From contig JAHLMK010000002.1 in assembly GCA_019915135.1 (NCBI GenBank), positions 186,001-250,000 of the forward strand: DNA of 64,000 nt, read 5' to 3'. The position numbers and the translations under genes were made by a program. A model generated the notes under the pieces. The model did not search any database. It was not told where the DNA came from and worked only from the letters and a program-made list of their open reading frames with translations. The DNA comes from Strobilurus pachycystidiatus (Eukaryota; Basidiomycota; Agaricomycetes; Agaricales; Physalacriaceae). Below are positions 32,934 to 45,375 of the stretch, in pieces. The first letter of the stretch is position 1. Each line of letters starts with the position of its first letter.

Positions 32934-34195
32934 TCATTCATCCTGCTCTTGTTCTCGTATTTCTCTCTCTAGTCTCTCTCGTTCAGCCTGACGTAGTCGC
33001 ATCAATGTCAAGGACTCGTAATCCAATTCAGCAGAATTCTCAGTGGGGAAAGAGAATGCTGCGTCTGGCTGTAGGTGGATATGAGCCTCCAAATCAGAAA
33101 AGCAAGATGCCACTACTCACGATAGTCTCCGGAAACGATGAAAAGGCAGTTGAGGCATCGGTTGATACCACTTTGGAAGTTTCGACCAGCGGCTGAGCGG
33201 AGAGCTTGCCTGTTGCCTTTAGCCAAGCTATTATCGCAGGCTCTTTCCCTCCAACCCACGATATCTCAATGCCCTGTAATCCTCGTTCGGGTCGTCCACT
33301 CGCCCCGACTGCAGCAAATGCATCACCAATTTTCTTGAAGGGAATAAGGGCGCTCCCGTTCTTCGGGGGCTTCGTGGGAGCCTTTTTGGGAGGTTTTAAA
33401 ATTAATACAATGGTTTCTGTATCCGTCTGGCCAAACGGGGCGAATAGAGAGGATAGTGCCTCCTTGGTTGTGAGTTCTGGATGGTCCGGCAGTGTGTATT
33501 TCACCCGTACAGTCGTGTCCGTTGATTCTGCGTCATGATTAGTGGCTGGTATGTAGGAAGATAGTTCGAAACACATACGAATGGTCGGAGGTTCATCCGT
33601 GTCATCGGCAGCATCGCTCGAAGTAGCTGGCTTTGAGGCATTCTCCCTTTCAAATTCACGCTGACGGAGTGCCTTCTCCTTCTCTTCCCGAAGTCGCCTC
33701 CCTTCGTCCTTTATCTGCTCGGTATCATGCCATCTTTTGACATCTTCCTGCTGTTTCTCTACACGCGCTTTCTTGAAGGCCTTCTCGCGCTCTTCCAGCT
33801 CTTCGACCAGAACCTTTCTCTTGTTGTCGTAAGTCTTGAATCGCTCTTTTCGTGCCTGTTTGATCCGTAGTTTCGCATCAAGTGCCAGGCGTCGCAGAGG
33901 GTCGAGCAGAAGCTCGTATGCTTGATTCAACTCGTGGAATTTACGTGCTGTAGAGGTCGAGTGAGATATGCCAAAGTCAATACAGATGTACAACATACCA
34001 GCGTCGGGATTGTTGGGATTCTAAGATCTTGATGTCAGAAAATGGATTTGAAGTAGGAGCGTAACATTGACTCACCCTATCAGGATGCACCTTGAGCGAC
34101 CTTTGACGGTACGCTGTACGGATGGTTTGCTCATTTGCCTCGATTTCGACATTAAGCAGCTCGTAAGGATTGACTTCTTCGTCACTGGTAGACAT
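32934..34195 (-). CDS. DNAJC17-like spliceosomal J-domain/RRM protein
   Basis: Five exons (34195-34076, 34020-33999, 33947-33579, 33527-33121, 33068-32934) give about 350 residues. An N-terminal J domain (NPYELLNVEIEANEQTIRTAYRQ, HPDR at the end of exon 1, then FHELNQAYELLLDPLRR) is followed by a long charged coiled coil (KRKVLVEELEEREKAFKKAR). An RRM-like domain comes next (TVRVKYTLPDHPELTTKEAL, LFAPFG, DAFAAV), then a basic-acidic tail (RLRQAERERLEREIREQEQD). This is the domain order of DNAJC17 and fission-yeast Cwf23, J proteins associated with the spliceosome. HPD is intact, so Hsp70 stimulation is possible. Exon 2 is only 22 nt. The gene is convergent with the MDR gene. Confidence 0.85.
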
Positions 34196-34650
34196 CGTTG
34201 ACAAAGCCGCGCCGGATACGAAGTCTGAAGCTGTACAGACCAAGGAGCGGAGCACAAAGAGGAACCCGGTCAGCGAGAAGGCGTCCTGTAAGTGAAATAC
34301 AACCAGGGCCACGCCCCGAGTTCCTTCTGTATTGAGAAAGAAAGACGAGGATCAAACTGACGATCGCACCAAGGTGATGGAGAGGGACAAAGTGAACCAC
34401 GTGGCGGTTTGGCGCGTACTACCACTAATAGGTCCGGCACCGTGTTACCCCTACATTGACATTTATCCAAGCGCACCTCTTTCCGACCTTCAATCATCTA
34501 TGCTCTTTCGCGCCGTCACTTTTCTGTAATTTTAACCCAACGATCAATGCCTGGTATAGCCTACCGTGACTGCAGATCCGACTTCGGCATCAGCGTCAAT
34601 AGATCTGACTTTTAACCTTAGTCTTTAGTAGTAAGTCAGTGACTAGCACC
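34196..34650. other. Divergent promoter region
   Basis: About 455 nt between the starts of the DNAJC17-like gene (minus) and the AAA-ATPase-like gene (plus). No coding signal or clear element was recognised. Confidence 0.4.
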
Positions 34651-36416
34651 ATGGCCAAGGACGCAGAGAGAGTAGTTTCCCCGGACGAACATGAAGCCGT
34701 GCTGATACGGACCAAGATCTCGACCTCTATTGAATCATTTGACAAACTCTGCGCAGAGGACGCGACGTTTGTCGACAAGACCACCTTCCTCAAAGCGGTT
34801 CTTTCAGTGGGAAACACAGGTATCATCATTCACTCCCCCCCGCGGTCAGGAAAATCACTCCTGTTATCAATGGCTGCGTAAGTTTGTTTTCACACTGCAG
34901 AGCAGTTGACGGGGCTGACTTTGGTCTAGCTCGTTCTTCGGTCGAAAGTCCAATCATGCTGATTGGAGTCTATCCAGTCCTGATATCCACAACAACCCCA
35001 ACTTCAAAGACACCCTCATCGCCCAGGACTCGGTGTTCTGTGCGAAGCACTACCAGCAGTATTTTGTGGTCACGCTGAATATGTCGGTGCGTCCATAATA
35101 TCCGTCGGGGCCCCAGTACGCCTGAAATCCCACTGATAAAGTGTAGTTTGCACTTCCACCAGACTCGTCCGCACTGAGATTGTGCCTTCTAGAGCTCATA
35201 AACGATGTCCGGAGAGCTGCGGGTCTGGAACCAGAGCTGGATCCCCACCTCATACCCTTCAAAGCGGATCTGTACCAAGACCTTAAAAATCGCGGCTATC
35301 CAGACGTCGTCGTTCTCGTTGACAATTACGACTTTGTCCTAAATCTCCTCGTTATACAAATGAACATCGCTAAACAGAAGGGTATGCAAAAGGAGACGCA
35401 GGAATACGTCAATGTCAGTGCATCCAGGTCACACTCAAGTGCTTTTTTGTTGATTTCGTTTCTTAGATGTATCAAATTATTCAATCGTTTTATCGGGTTA
35501 TCATCAAAGTACCATCTCTGTCAATAATCAAGCCTTTTCTCATCAATTCGGTATGTAGGTCATGCAGCCGAAACTCACCATCATGATGGGAATCCTGTTT
35601 CACCATGCCGACTGGGCTGGGCACTGTCAAGTTGTCTCCCCATGGACATTTGCTATCGGCTGCTACGATCTCTACTCTGCCAACTCGTGGAATAGACTGC
35701 ATCTGGGGAAATACTTGGCGTTCTCCAGTTTCGAAGTGACCACTCTCTACGAGAAGCACTCACTTGATTTTTCTATCGACGACCTCGAAACCCAATATGG
35801 TGGCTTCTTCATTGATGAAGAGGCGAAGACGATGTATCAACCTAGGTCTATTTTGCAAGCTCTTCAAGAACAGCAGCTAATAGGATCTCACTCGGCAGCC
35901 AACGGTGTGTTGTTTTCACGTATAATACCCAGAGATACAGCTAATATGCAGCCAGACGGAGGAGATGACAGTATTGGGGGGTCTCTTGCGACATTGGATG
36001 AGTTGGTCGACAGCGAAGAGTCTAATAGGTTCAGGGCCGACATTGTTCGCCTGCTCTCCCATCAGTCCCCATCACTGCCATTATCATTCGGTCCGCCGAA
36101 GGTCTCTCTCAAGTCCCTTCTCCATTATGGCTATCTGACAGTCACCGGGCCTGGCGACCTCCCATCGGAGCTGAGTTTGAAGATCCCTAATCGTGAAGCT
36201 GAACACGTCCTTCGAGAATGGGTCAGAAAGGTGAGTCTCAGCTGTGTTCTCGTTTTGATTCTACGTTTATACGATGTCCCCAATGAGAGCGATGCACAGA
36301 GTCACGGTTCAGTCGCCACTCACAAGAGAGACTCGCCGGATGTTGAAGACGGAGATTTGCAGGAGGGAAAGGATTCGGAACCTTTGAAAGCGACGAAGCG
36401 TGTTCGCAAACTGTAG
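34651..36416 (+). CDS. AAA-ATPase-like domain protein (PF09820 type)
   Basis: Multi-exon gene starting MAKDAERVVSPDEHEAVL. Early motifs FVDKTTFLKAVL and IIIHSPPRSGKSLLLSM (P-loop-like GKS) followed by SFFGRKSNHADW match the fungal AAA-ATPase-like family, in which a YRPRRFGKSLLLSML-type motif is common. Exons continue with FVVTLNMS, FALPPDSSALRLCLLELINDVRRAAG, VVVLVDNYD (Walker B-like), an intron, then MYQIIQSFYRVIIKV and a last exon to 36416 (FSSFEVTTLYEKHSLDF, LLHYGYLTVTG). The C-terminus is charged with a basic cluster (KATKRVRKL), possibly nuclear. The family often carries a PD-(D/E)XK nuclease domain; none was evident here. Function in fungi is unclear. The exon border near 35550-35640 is uncertain. 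Confidence 0.65.
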
Positions 36417-36943
36417 ATTATGTTTCCTGTATTGTACAACGATGTGTTTTCTTGTAGCGTGTTTGCAATCTGTTTGTCCGAACTTCCCGACGATAGCGAA
36501 TGATGATCTTCGGCGCTCGCTATGATCTACCTGCTCCCTACCAACATTTCTGCCCTGCCAATTGTTAAAGCGTCGAAGACAGCCGATAAGCTCATTTCCT
36601 CTTGACATGCTGAGGAGCGCGAACTCGTGAAGAAGACCAAATGTCAGGTATGGGACGGAAGGTCGTAGTAAGCTCGTTCACAGCCAGTTTGGATACATCA
36701 TACACCCGTATGTGTACAACCCCCGGCCGAATCGACAGCGTCAACACCATTCGCGCTCTGCACCTTCGTGAATTAAATTAACTAACATACAGTCCAAATT
36801 ACAACTCTAAACAATAGCGTACTCAATTCGACGGGTTACAAAGTCCATAAATCCCAAGTTAGATGATGCCACAAGATACGGACAACCAAGAGAAAGTCTG
36901 CATGCGAGGTAGAGAACGGCTGGCTCTATGGAGTACATCGGTA
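36417..36943. other. Convergent intergenic spacer
   Basis: About 530 nt between two stop codons facing each other, A/T-rich in its second half and consistent with 3' UTRs. No exon was supported. Confidence 0.4.
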
Positions 36944-39900
36944 TTATGACCTAAACGCACCGCGTCCCGCCATGTTCTGACTGCCGCTGCCTTCTCGAGA
37001 GTGTTGTGAGGGATACTGATCACGCGGCCGCGGGCTGGAAGTGGCCGCACGAGGATCATAATTGCTCGGAGTGCGACTGCGGGGATCCATGTACGGACTC
37101 TGTGACCGCTCGATATACGGACTTTGAGACCGCTCGACGTAAGGTGACGCGGTGCGCATCGGCGGACTATCGGAAGGTTGTAGAGGCGGTCCGCCCAAGT
37201 ATGACGACTGCGACTGCGAGAACTGTGGGCGGTGAACGGGGGCTTCTCGTATCGGACCGTCACTGTACGTAGTCGGTGGCGTCTGCATCAACGACTGTGA
37301 TGACGCAAAGCCCTGCTGTTGCTGGTACAGTTGCGATCTCGGGCTGAGCAGAGGCTCCCGCGGAGAATCCATTGTCGTCAGCTCGTAGTTCTCAGCACTG
37401 CCGCCTGGTCCCCGGTCGAGATACCGGTCACGATCCGAGTTCAGCAGTGTTGTGCTGCTGGCATAGAATTGCGATGGAGCATGATGCAACGTGGATGGTC
37501 CGTCCATGAGCGCCGTTGATGCCATTGACCGGGCATCCCAATCCAGCTCGCCACGGTCACGTTGATACATGACGGGATCATATTCCAGGTCGTGCTGTGG
37601 AAACAGAATCAGTTACAGAGCAACATGACAACGAAGGATTGTCTGCATACCTGGTTGATAGCGGCAATCCTGATACCACCCTCAACGACCTGTGCTTCCA
37701 TTTTCTGGCCACCATATTCGTCCATTTTGGTCTGTTCCTTGCCTAGAGTTCCTCCGTAGACTTGGCTCAGTAGAGGCATCATCTTGGCGTGCAACATAGG
37801 CGTGAAGAGATCAGCATTAAGCGCAGGATGCCCGAAGCGCTTCTCAAGCCGATTGCCCTTGATATCAGCACGCTCTGAGTGGACTTTGGCGAGGCTAAGC
37901 TCCTGCTCCGTCGGGTTATAGTAACGGAACTTGTTGTCGAAGGCCCTGACAGTGTAGAACTTGTACGCCGCGACAATAAAGATCGGTGGAATAGTCCACA
38001 GCCACTGTAAAGTTTTCCAACCGAATTGGAGACCGAAGGCTTCACATGGGCAAATGAGAAGAGGTCTAACCAGCTAGGACATAACTTACTGAGAACAAGA
38101 AGAGATTGCATTAACACGACACAGAATAGCAGTCGGTTGATGACAACATTCCAGAGCCGCTGCAATGATCGTCAGCGGAGAAAAAGATAGAAGCAGAGAG
38201 TACTACGTACGCCACCACTTTCAACCTTACTGATGAACACGAACATCAGCTGGTATTTGTAGACGAAGGAGCTCATCCAGAATACGACACACGCCGCAAG
38301 AGGGACGAGAGGCGCAAGGGGAGCAAACACCAAACCAACAGCCACCATGAGCAACGTGTTTCCGCTGCAGGATGATTAGAGACAAAAAGGTTGACGGGAG
38401 CGGACAAACTCACTAATACACAGCATAATGGAACTCTGGAGGTTGCGTCCATTCGCGAATATCTCGAGGAGTACGACCGAAAACCCTGATGTGCTTTTGA
38501 GTCATGACGCCACACAGTTCATGTATTTGACAAACCTTGTCTTGAATGACAGCCAAAGAAGATTGATTATCTGGGCCAAATCGAAGACCGCCAGGAAACC
38601 GCGCAGAGGGAAGAACGTGAGCCAATAAGACGACTGATTAATATAGGTCGAGTTGATGGTATCAGGGAGCGCTAGAATAGCACGATTAAAAACAGAAACA
38701 CACAAACGAAGCCGGCATCACTCACTATGCAAGTTATCCATGATCTCTTTGAAGCTCTTCTTCCCAATCTGCCCAATGATCTGTGTGACCGAGCCTACCA
38801 AGCATCAGGTTTGCTCTGACGAGAGATGTAAGAAGGCTTACTGAAAATAACGCCGATGAGCGTAAAGACGATCAGCTGCGAGATGATGAGGAAGGCAAAG
38901 TATCGGGCAACAACGGCACGATCCAGCCTCGAGTTCGTTAAGGCACCCATGTATTGTGACAGCCAGCGCATGATGAGCGGGAGGAAGAAACCAAAGATAG
39001 CAGAAACCGCGGGAGGCAGTATACCGGAGATGATGGAGAAGGTCGTAGGTGATGAGTCGTTCCATTTATCCAAGAAATCAACATAGGCTGTCAACTAGAC
39101 AGGCAGCAATTAGAGAGCTGTCGTCATAAGATGTCTGGGAGGCACTGACAGTGTTCAAGTTGGCCAGAATCGAGATGACGAAGAGCGGTACGGTGTAGAA
39201 GAAGCACACCGCCGCCAGGAGGAAGAAGCCAGTCATCCTCTTCCGGGCGAGTTCCCCGTCAGATTTGTTCATGTTCTCCCAGATCTTTGGACGCTGTGTT
39301 AGTCGGGCCCCACGTCATTGCAAATCAAACTCACGATGTCTTTGGGGTTGGGAGCGAGAGAGATGCTAGTGCCCTTGGGATGCTTGTTGGCGAGAATCTT
39401 GGCTACAATGTGTGCATACGGCACAGCGGCCATACTCGCGAATCCATAGTTTTCCGGTTTGCGGGTGTCGATCTCGCGACGATACGCTTCGATGGCGGCT
39501 TCAGACCTCTTCAACTTCTTACTGTGGACATATGAGAGAATCGTAATAGGACAAGAATATACACGCACGTATAGTAGTCAATGGCATCTTCCTTCTGTCC
39601 ACCGCATCCGCAGCAGCCGCCAATGCGGATGGTCGGCCTCTTCTTGCCAATGTTGCCACCCTTGAGATACTTGACCAGGTGTTGCTCGAGCTCCCTAACG
39701 TTGTTGTTGTGGTATTCGATCAACTCTGGTAGCTTGCCGACCTTCCGACCGATGTGGACACTGGTCGTGGGGTACGGCACGCGTACGGAATCAAAGATCT
39801 CCTTGATGCCTTGATCGCTCTGTTGTCGCTTCTGCACGTGGAGGACAGTGAGGGTACGGGCGTAGAAAGACTGCAGATACTCTGGCGAGCGGTACCAGGC

Positions 39901-40549
39901 GTGTCTCAACTGGACCATCTTCATCCAGTGCACGTGTACTAATCCTATGATGAGGAAGGTAACGAGGTACGAGACCACGACGTGCGCAAAGAGCCAGGAA
40001 CCGCTGACGTCGCGGATGGTGAGCATGCTGAGGATGTCGCGGTCGGCGGATTTGACGTGCTTGAGGTTATATATGACGTTGATAGGGATGAGGATGCCAC
40101 AGGTGAGGACGGTGATGCCGGTGAAGAGCCATCGGAGGAGGCGCAGGAAGCGGAGGAACGTGACTGCGTCGAGGCCGATTTTGTCGACGAGCTCGGGCTC
40201 CTTGGTGTGTAGAAGCGGCGGGAGCCAGCCGCAGAGTGAGTTGTCGATGCGCGGCGGGGGTTTGTCGCCGACATGGTACTTGACCTTGGGCTCATAGATG
40301 ATCTTTGGCGGAGGGTGAGCGAGCGAGATAAGATTAAGTGGACAGCACACCTTGTTTTTTGGGCGGAGTAGGTTAAAGGCAAGCACCGTTACGACCTGTG
40401 GGAACGCGGTCAGCAGCGGGAGCGGCTCAAAGGGCGGCGGCACGCACAGAGACGACGCTCATCAATACGACCTGCGATCCAACTGCACTGGGCGCCAGCG
40501 TCCGTGAGTTGGCATTGATCAGGTCTCCAGCTTCGTCGAGGCCAGACAT
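36944..40549 (-). CDS. Csc1/OSCA (DUF221) cation channel family protein
   Basis: Multi-exon gene from ATG 40549 (MSGLDEAGDLINANSRTLAP) to 36944, of the order of 900 residues. The first membrane segment spans two exons (VVLMSVVS, then VVTVLAFNLLRPKNK). IIYEPKVKYHVGDKPPPRI, FLRLLRWLFTGITVLTCGIL and VVSYLVTFLIIGLVHVHWM follow, typical of the RSN1/CSC1 N-terminal membrane region. A cytosolic domain with Cys-rich GGCCGCGGQKEDAIDYYT comes next, then several membrane helices (about 39500-37700). The cytosolic tail is long, Ser/Tyr/Pro/Gln-rich and ends MAGRGAFRS. It includes three near-repeats of SPYxERSQ. The family forms hyperosmolality or mechanically gated cation channels, or lipid scramblases, in the plasma or ER membrane. 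The strong Ser/Tyr content of the tail suggests phospho-regulation. Confidence 0.88.
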
Positions 40550-41458
40550 TTTCTAAAGCTGCTGAGGAGGGGCTATGTGGTCGTCGCAAGGGTCAATGCC
40601 CGATGCGTCGGGGCGGGAATGGGCAAATAGAGCAAGTCGTAAAGCGTAGGATAAGAAAAGGAAAGTAAGTGGTGGACCCAACTGTCAGTAGTCGTAGTTG
40701 ACAATAGAAGAGAGCTACCCGCCGTCATGGTCTTATTGCCAAATTCGGAATGCTCTTTGATGCCTCTATTTTTAATTTCTGTTCCTACTCGACTGCGTCA
40801 CCGTGAGCTGAGGCTGTCCTTTTGTATCATCTTTATTCTAGTCCGCCCGCTCGCTGCTTGCAGCTCCGGACCCAACGAGATGGACATGACCATGAAATGA
40901 TAGAACAAACTGAACCATTGTTCAGTTTCGTTCCTGTTCCCGCCAGAAACGGCACAAGGACCCCTTTACAATATCAACCGCCTGTTGCAAGACTTCCTTC
41001 GTACATGTAGTGACATGCAATGGCACGTTCGACATAACCCAAGGAATGCGGTAGATCGCGCGACATCCACGATCCGCCTCTTCGACTGTGGGCCAGTGTG
41101 GCGCTGCGCAGGCACCTGTCTCCGCAAAACTTCGGAGGCTACGTTGCTCCGCTACACCGCTTGCGCATCACGGGTACAACTCAGAGTTGGCCAAGCAGCA
41201 GTGCAATCAAGACTGCAGTCTGTTGCATACCGCGCTAAGACCACGGCAGTCAACTTCACCGCTAAGGTCGCACCAGGAAGGCATCGGTCTCGTCTGCTTA
41301 TAGTCCAGCTACGATATCTCGTGGCGTCATGTCCATTTCGCACCGGTGATTGACTCCCGCATCAAGGCTCAACGAACGTACTGCCAGGCATGTCATATTG
41401 CGCTACGTGAAGAGAAAAAAGTGCCATGTGTTGCATATACGCATAATGTACAGACAGC
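40550..41458. other. Intergenic between Csc1 and eL33 genes
   Basis: About 0.9 kb serving as promoter of the minus-strand Csc1 gene and 3' flank of the minus-strand eL33 gene. Short open frames have no recognisable motifs. Confidence 0.4.
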
Positions 41459-42055
41459 TCAGATCGCCGAAGGGTAGAGCATCTATGGAGAGCGGTCAAC
41501 GGGAGTCGAAGATGAATGAATCAAGCGACGTACGATGCGGACGCTGGCACCGAATGCTCGGGGAGGGAGGTTGGAGCGGAATTTTGACTTGACAACACCG
41601 GAGCCGCCGTGTGGCCGGGTCACTCGTCTAGAAGAGCGTTAGTTACCCTCCAGTCGAAGATATCGCTATGGACGCACCCCCAAATCACTCGCACTTTGGA
41701 TCCCTGGATCTCCCGCTTGGCCTTGTAGACGTATGCGACACGCTGAGAGGATTGCCATCAATATCCCCGTCCCCAGTTCTACTGTCCATGAACGCACCTT
41801 TCCCAGGTAGAACTGCGCATCCTCCTTCGTGGCGACACCCTCGATCTGGAGGAGGGAGGTGTTGGGGCGGGTGTTGCGCTTGGCCCGCTTGTGGCCGAGG
41901 ACGCGGCCTTTGCAGTACAGTCTGTGCAAACCAGTCAGCCATGCTTCATCCGCCCGCATCCATGCCATCCAGCCCGTTCCGCCGCGCCAGAGTCCCGGAA
42001 TCCCGCCAGAATGACATGCATGCGCCGCCGCCGCCGCTCACCTAGTCGAGCCCAT
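41459..42055 (-). CDS. rpl33: 60S ribosomal protein eL33 (RPL35A family)
   Basis: Five exons (42055-42042, 41921-41798, 41742-41678, 41627-41534, 41482-41459) give 106 residues, the normal length. The 14-nt first exon encodes MGST plus part of Arg and joins to [16 protein letters not shown]. Further signatures: [59 protein letters not shown], and the ending RIMLYPSAI. eL33 is a structural protein of the large ribosomal subunit. All junctions are in frame. Intron 1 is 120 nt, long for this window, as is common for the first intron of fungal ribosomal protein genes. Confidence 0.97.
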
Positions 42056-42409
42056 TTTTTTCGTCTTGAGGGAGCCTGGCGTTGTCGATGTGGTCGGGAA
42101 TCAGCCAAACTTTCCCCGATCCCATTCGGCACGTGCGAAATTTCGCTGACTAAGCTTGAGCTGCCTCAAAAAACGAAGTCCGTTTATCTCATGTGGATCT
42201 CTTCTAGCTTGCCGTCTCGTTGAATATATTTGTTTGGTGGCAGAAGCAGCACCTGAACACTGAAGGGCACTTCCCAGTACTGAAGGTATGGAGTAAGTTT
42301 GGACTAAGTTTTGTTGAACTCTTCTCAGTTGATCCAAAGTTAATCTGTCACGAATAAGAACAAATGTAGTGGAAGAAATCGTTGACTGCTTCATCAGAAA
42401 TCTAGTCCC
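42056..42409. other. Promoter of the eL33 gene
   Basis: About 354 nt upstream of eL33 and downstream of the next minus-strand gene. No established ribosomal-protein promoter element could be assigned with confidence. Confidence 0.35.
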
Positions 42410-42972
42410 TCATGTCCTCCGGAACACCGTGGCAATGCCTCTAGCAATCGGCATGACAGCTGCCCGAGCAAACATCGGGGAGAGATACAGCGATACTCCA
42501 ATCCGAACAGGCAGCAAAGCCTGTTGTTCTGTTGATTCCAAAAATACACCACACCATCAGCACTCACCTTGGCGGCACCGTACGCCACAACAGCGTTCGC
42601 AATATCACCGGCAAGGTTGAGGTTGCCGCTTGGAGGCTGGGCTGCCTCTCCCTTGGCCCTCTTCTCGAACCCAAAGAATCCGTATCGCCGCCCGACGCGC
42701 TCAGTCCACAGTTCGCCCTCTTCCATCCACGTCTTCATCTGCCCATGCACCCATCCCGATGACTGGCTTTCCGCGATTGCATGAGTGACGCGCTCTCCAA
42801 CCCCAAATGCGCGCGCGGTGTAAAACCCGCCGACTAGAGGCACAACGGCGGTGATTTCGTGCAAAATGGCAAACGAGACGACGAGAGAGGAGAGAGGTGT
42901 GCCCGTCCTGGCTGATATGGCTGCCAGTGTGCCTTTGTACGCGGCAAATCTAGACGGCTTTGGTGTGGCCAT
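42410..42972 (-). CDS. Conserved fungal protein, probable mitochondrial membrane protein
   Basis: Two exons (42972-42568, 42520-42410; 47-nt intron) give about 171 residues. The start MATPKPSRFAAYKGTLAAIS is basic and weakly amphipathic. A membrane-like segment follows (SSLVVSFAILHEITAVVPLVGGFYTARAFG), then WTERVGRRYGFFGFEKR and, after the intron, a second hydrophobic segment (ALLPVRIGVSLYLSPMFARAAV). I recall similar fungal hypothetical proteins with LHEITAVVPLVG and NAVVAYGAxKALLPxRI motifs, possibly distant to FAM210/DUF1279 proteins, but no function is assigned. It shares a 90-bp divergent intergenic region with the gene starting at 43063, which also has a mitochondrial-type N-terminus. 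Confidence 0.7.
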
Positions 42973-43062
42973 AGAGTGATCCAGCTACATGAGCGTTTGC
43001 ACTCAAGAGCCCCGGCCCGATCCCTTCCGCTTTCTGAGGGCGGCATTCCCACGTGGCTCATC

Positions 43063-44515
43063 ATGCTTTCTCGCTCTCAGCTTCGCGTCGTTTGTGGGCG
43101 GCGGCACCTGCAGACCGCGGCCGCTGATGCCGCCTCCTCCTCCGCTCCTTATCGCAGGCAGTCGTACTTCAACAACCGCCTGCAGGCCGATCCTGTGGAC
43201 AACGAGCTTGTCTTGACACGCCTTCCGGGCACATTTTCCGTCCAAGTCAAGGCATGGCGCCTCATCGACAACATGGCCGAGGCGTTCTCCATCATGCACT
43301 TTCTTGAGCAAAAGTACGGTCCTATCATCTCGTACAAGCTACAACGGGTGCGTCGACCCGCTTCAGCCGGGCGTACACTCAAAAGCTGAAAAAATTACAA
43401 CGCGTCAGGATGCTGTAACGCCGACAAAGTACACGACCTTCATCAACATTGTCTTCAAGGATGCAGAGTCCGTGGAACGTATTGGCGTGGCGAACATCAC
43501 CGTTCCCCTCCCAATACGGCCATCAATAGTTCCTCCAACCCAGGGCATCACACTCGCCGAGTTGAAAAATGCATACCAGCCCCAGCCAGACGACTCTGAG
43601 AACACCCTTGGCCTACAGGTCCAGGCCATAGAACGTGCGGCTCATCATCGCGCTATCCCTTTCCAGTCCTTCTGATTTGCGTCTGTAGGCGCTTCGTATC
43701 GCATAAATCGTAACCGTGGCGGTAATATCCGCTCGGGCACGCCTCCTTTTGTCGCGAGCAAGCTAGCTATATGGGGCGGATTCGCACCGGTGGAGGAGAG
43801 GCACGAAGCCATGACGATGGCCTTGGAACGCTGGGGTAGAACCGCAAGGGCGGGTTCGTTCCCCGTTCTTACGGCCGCCGTGCCCAAAGCACCACCGGCA
43901 CCAACACCAACACCAGCGCCAGAACCAGAACCGGAATCAGAACGGGACTTTCTCGACGTTGACGCGGCACCATCTCCGCCGCCTGTTGACGTTCTGCCTC
44001 TACCCATGGATAAGCCTGTCGCTGACTCGACGCCGATTGATGTCCGCGTTGCGCAGGCTGTCGACGCGCTCATGGAGGAACCTTCTCAGCCTGCACCTGC
44101 TGCTGAGGTCCCGAAGGCTACTCTGAAACCAACAGCAGCGCGTGCACCAGCTCAGAAGAAGAAGGTTGTGGTCAACCATGTACCCGACCAGGACGCCGCG
44201 ACGAGGAAGGCTCTTGCGGCTCAGGCGAAGAACGTGATGCTGGCGCTCAAAGCTGGCCCGCCCAAGGCTCAGCCGACGAAAGTGCAAAAGAAAAAGGCCC
44301 CCACGACCAAGCAGGCAAAGGGAGTCAATGTTGCGCAGGCGCAGGCGGAGACATCAACTCCTGCTCCTCCGAGTCCCAAGGCGCCTGTCGTGGAAGTCAA
44401 GCAGAAGAAGCAGGAGCAGGAGCAACAGAAAGCGGTAGAAAAGGAAGCGCCACCTCCGGAAAAGCCTGCTATCATCGAGAGGCTGAAAAAGACGCTCTTT
44501 GGTGGTTGGCTTTAG
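43063..44515 (+). CDS. Unrecognised mitochondrial-targeted basidiomycete protein
   Basis: Three exons (43063-43347, 43409-43634, 43689-44515) give about 445 residues. The start MLSRSQLRVVCGRRHLQTAA is a strong mitochondrial presequence. The N-terminal 200 residues look folded (LTRLPGTFSVQVKAWRLIDN, AFSIMHFLEQKYGPIISYKL, TTFINIVFKDAESVERI). The region after residue 250 is a long Pro/Ala/Glu/Lys-rich low-complexity tail ending IIERLKKTLFGGWL, possibly a membrane-associating amphipathic helix. The second intron (43635-43688) is needed to avoid a TGA at 43674-43676; the donor gtgcgg gives a clean join (QVQAIERASYRINRNRGG). No family was recognised; it could be a ribosome- or RNA-associated mitochondrial factor, but this is only a guess. 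Confidence 0.65.
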
Positions 44516-44611
44516 ATCGTTCGTCTAATATATTACTATCTACTAACCTACTGCTCGGGAACATTTCCCTGCCTGACTTTTTGCGATTCGGCCTGGCCAT
44601 GTGTCTTCCTC

Positions 44612-44845
44612 CGGTGAACCAGTGGTTTCGCTGTCGAAGCGTAAGTCTCTTCCCACCGACAGACTGTCGGCGTTCTGCATCCTGGCCAACAAGTCAGAAT
44701 CACCGTCCAGGAGGCGGCGACGATGCTGTACTTTGTGATCCGTTTCCGCCCAAACAACCCCACCTCCCTGCTCGCTCTCAAGAGCCATTGTCTGGAACAG
44801 GAGCTCGACTCCGATTCGATGATGCCGAGTAAGAGTAGCGGCTAA
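44612..44845 (+). CDS. Possible small gene or gene fragment
   Basis: A coding-like segment reads VGVLHPGQQVRITVQEAAT, MLYFVIRFRPNNPTSLLAL and ends DSMMPSKSSG at a stop near 44845. A preceding ATG (MCLPP) could join it over a ~50-nt intron ending in CCGACAG. The resulting peptide would be only about 60 residues. No family was recognised. It may be the last exon of a longer unrecognised gene, a short peptide gene, or a remnant. Confidence 0.3.
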
Positions 44846-45375
44846 CTCTTTTTGTCCTTTTTCACCGCCACTGCTCTGCTGAAGTAGATCCGGAAAGCTG
44901 CGATGGAGGGACAGATTGAGGCCCGTGTCAAGGCTGGGATCCGGATCTCAGCTATAGTCAAGGCTGAATGAACTCCAGGGATTGATAGTTCTACTGTATC
45001 TGATGAGAGACTCAAGACAGTCGAGCAGCTCAGGTCCAGACGGAACACGAAGACTGACTCAAGACAGTACATGGCAAGACTGTGCATTCCTTAGTTTAGG
45101 ATAGTGATCTTCGCCAGAAGGTAATACTAACACTACAACAAACCATGTTTACCTCGGAAATCAAAAAGGTCATCAAGAAAAAATGTATCGAAGATGAGGG
45201 CGTATCAATGCTTTTTTTCCCTTATTCCACTGCCGCAAGAAGCCACTGTCTTATTCCAGCTATGTACTCGACTACATGTAAGTCGAGGCTTAGGTAGCAC
45301 ACAACCCTGCCCTGGATCACGGAGGTTATGATCAAGTGATCGAGTCTGGGGAAGCCGACCTGACCACCAGCCACC
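44846..45375. other. Intergenic upstream of glutaryl-CoA dehydrogenase
   Basis: About 530 nt, including the promoter of the acyl-CoA dehydrogenase gene. No exon was supported. Confidence 0.4.

Noticed and set aside
43660..43690. In-frame TGA (43674-43676) in the mitochondrial-targeted gene taken as a pseudogene lesion
   Set aside because: A 54-nt intron 43635-43688 with a good acceptor removes it and keeps frame and composition.
44842..45087. 81-codon minus frame upstream of glutaryl-CoA dehydrogenase
   Set aside because: No motif and no splice partners; lies in promoter sequence.
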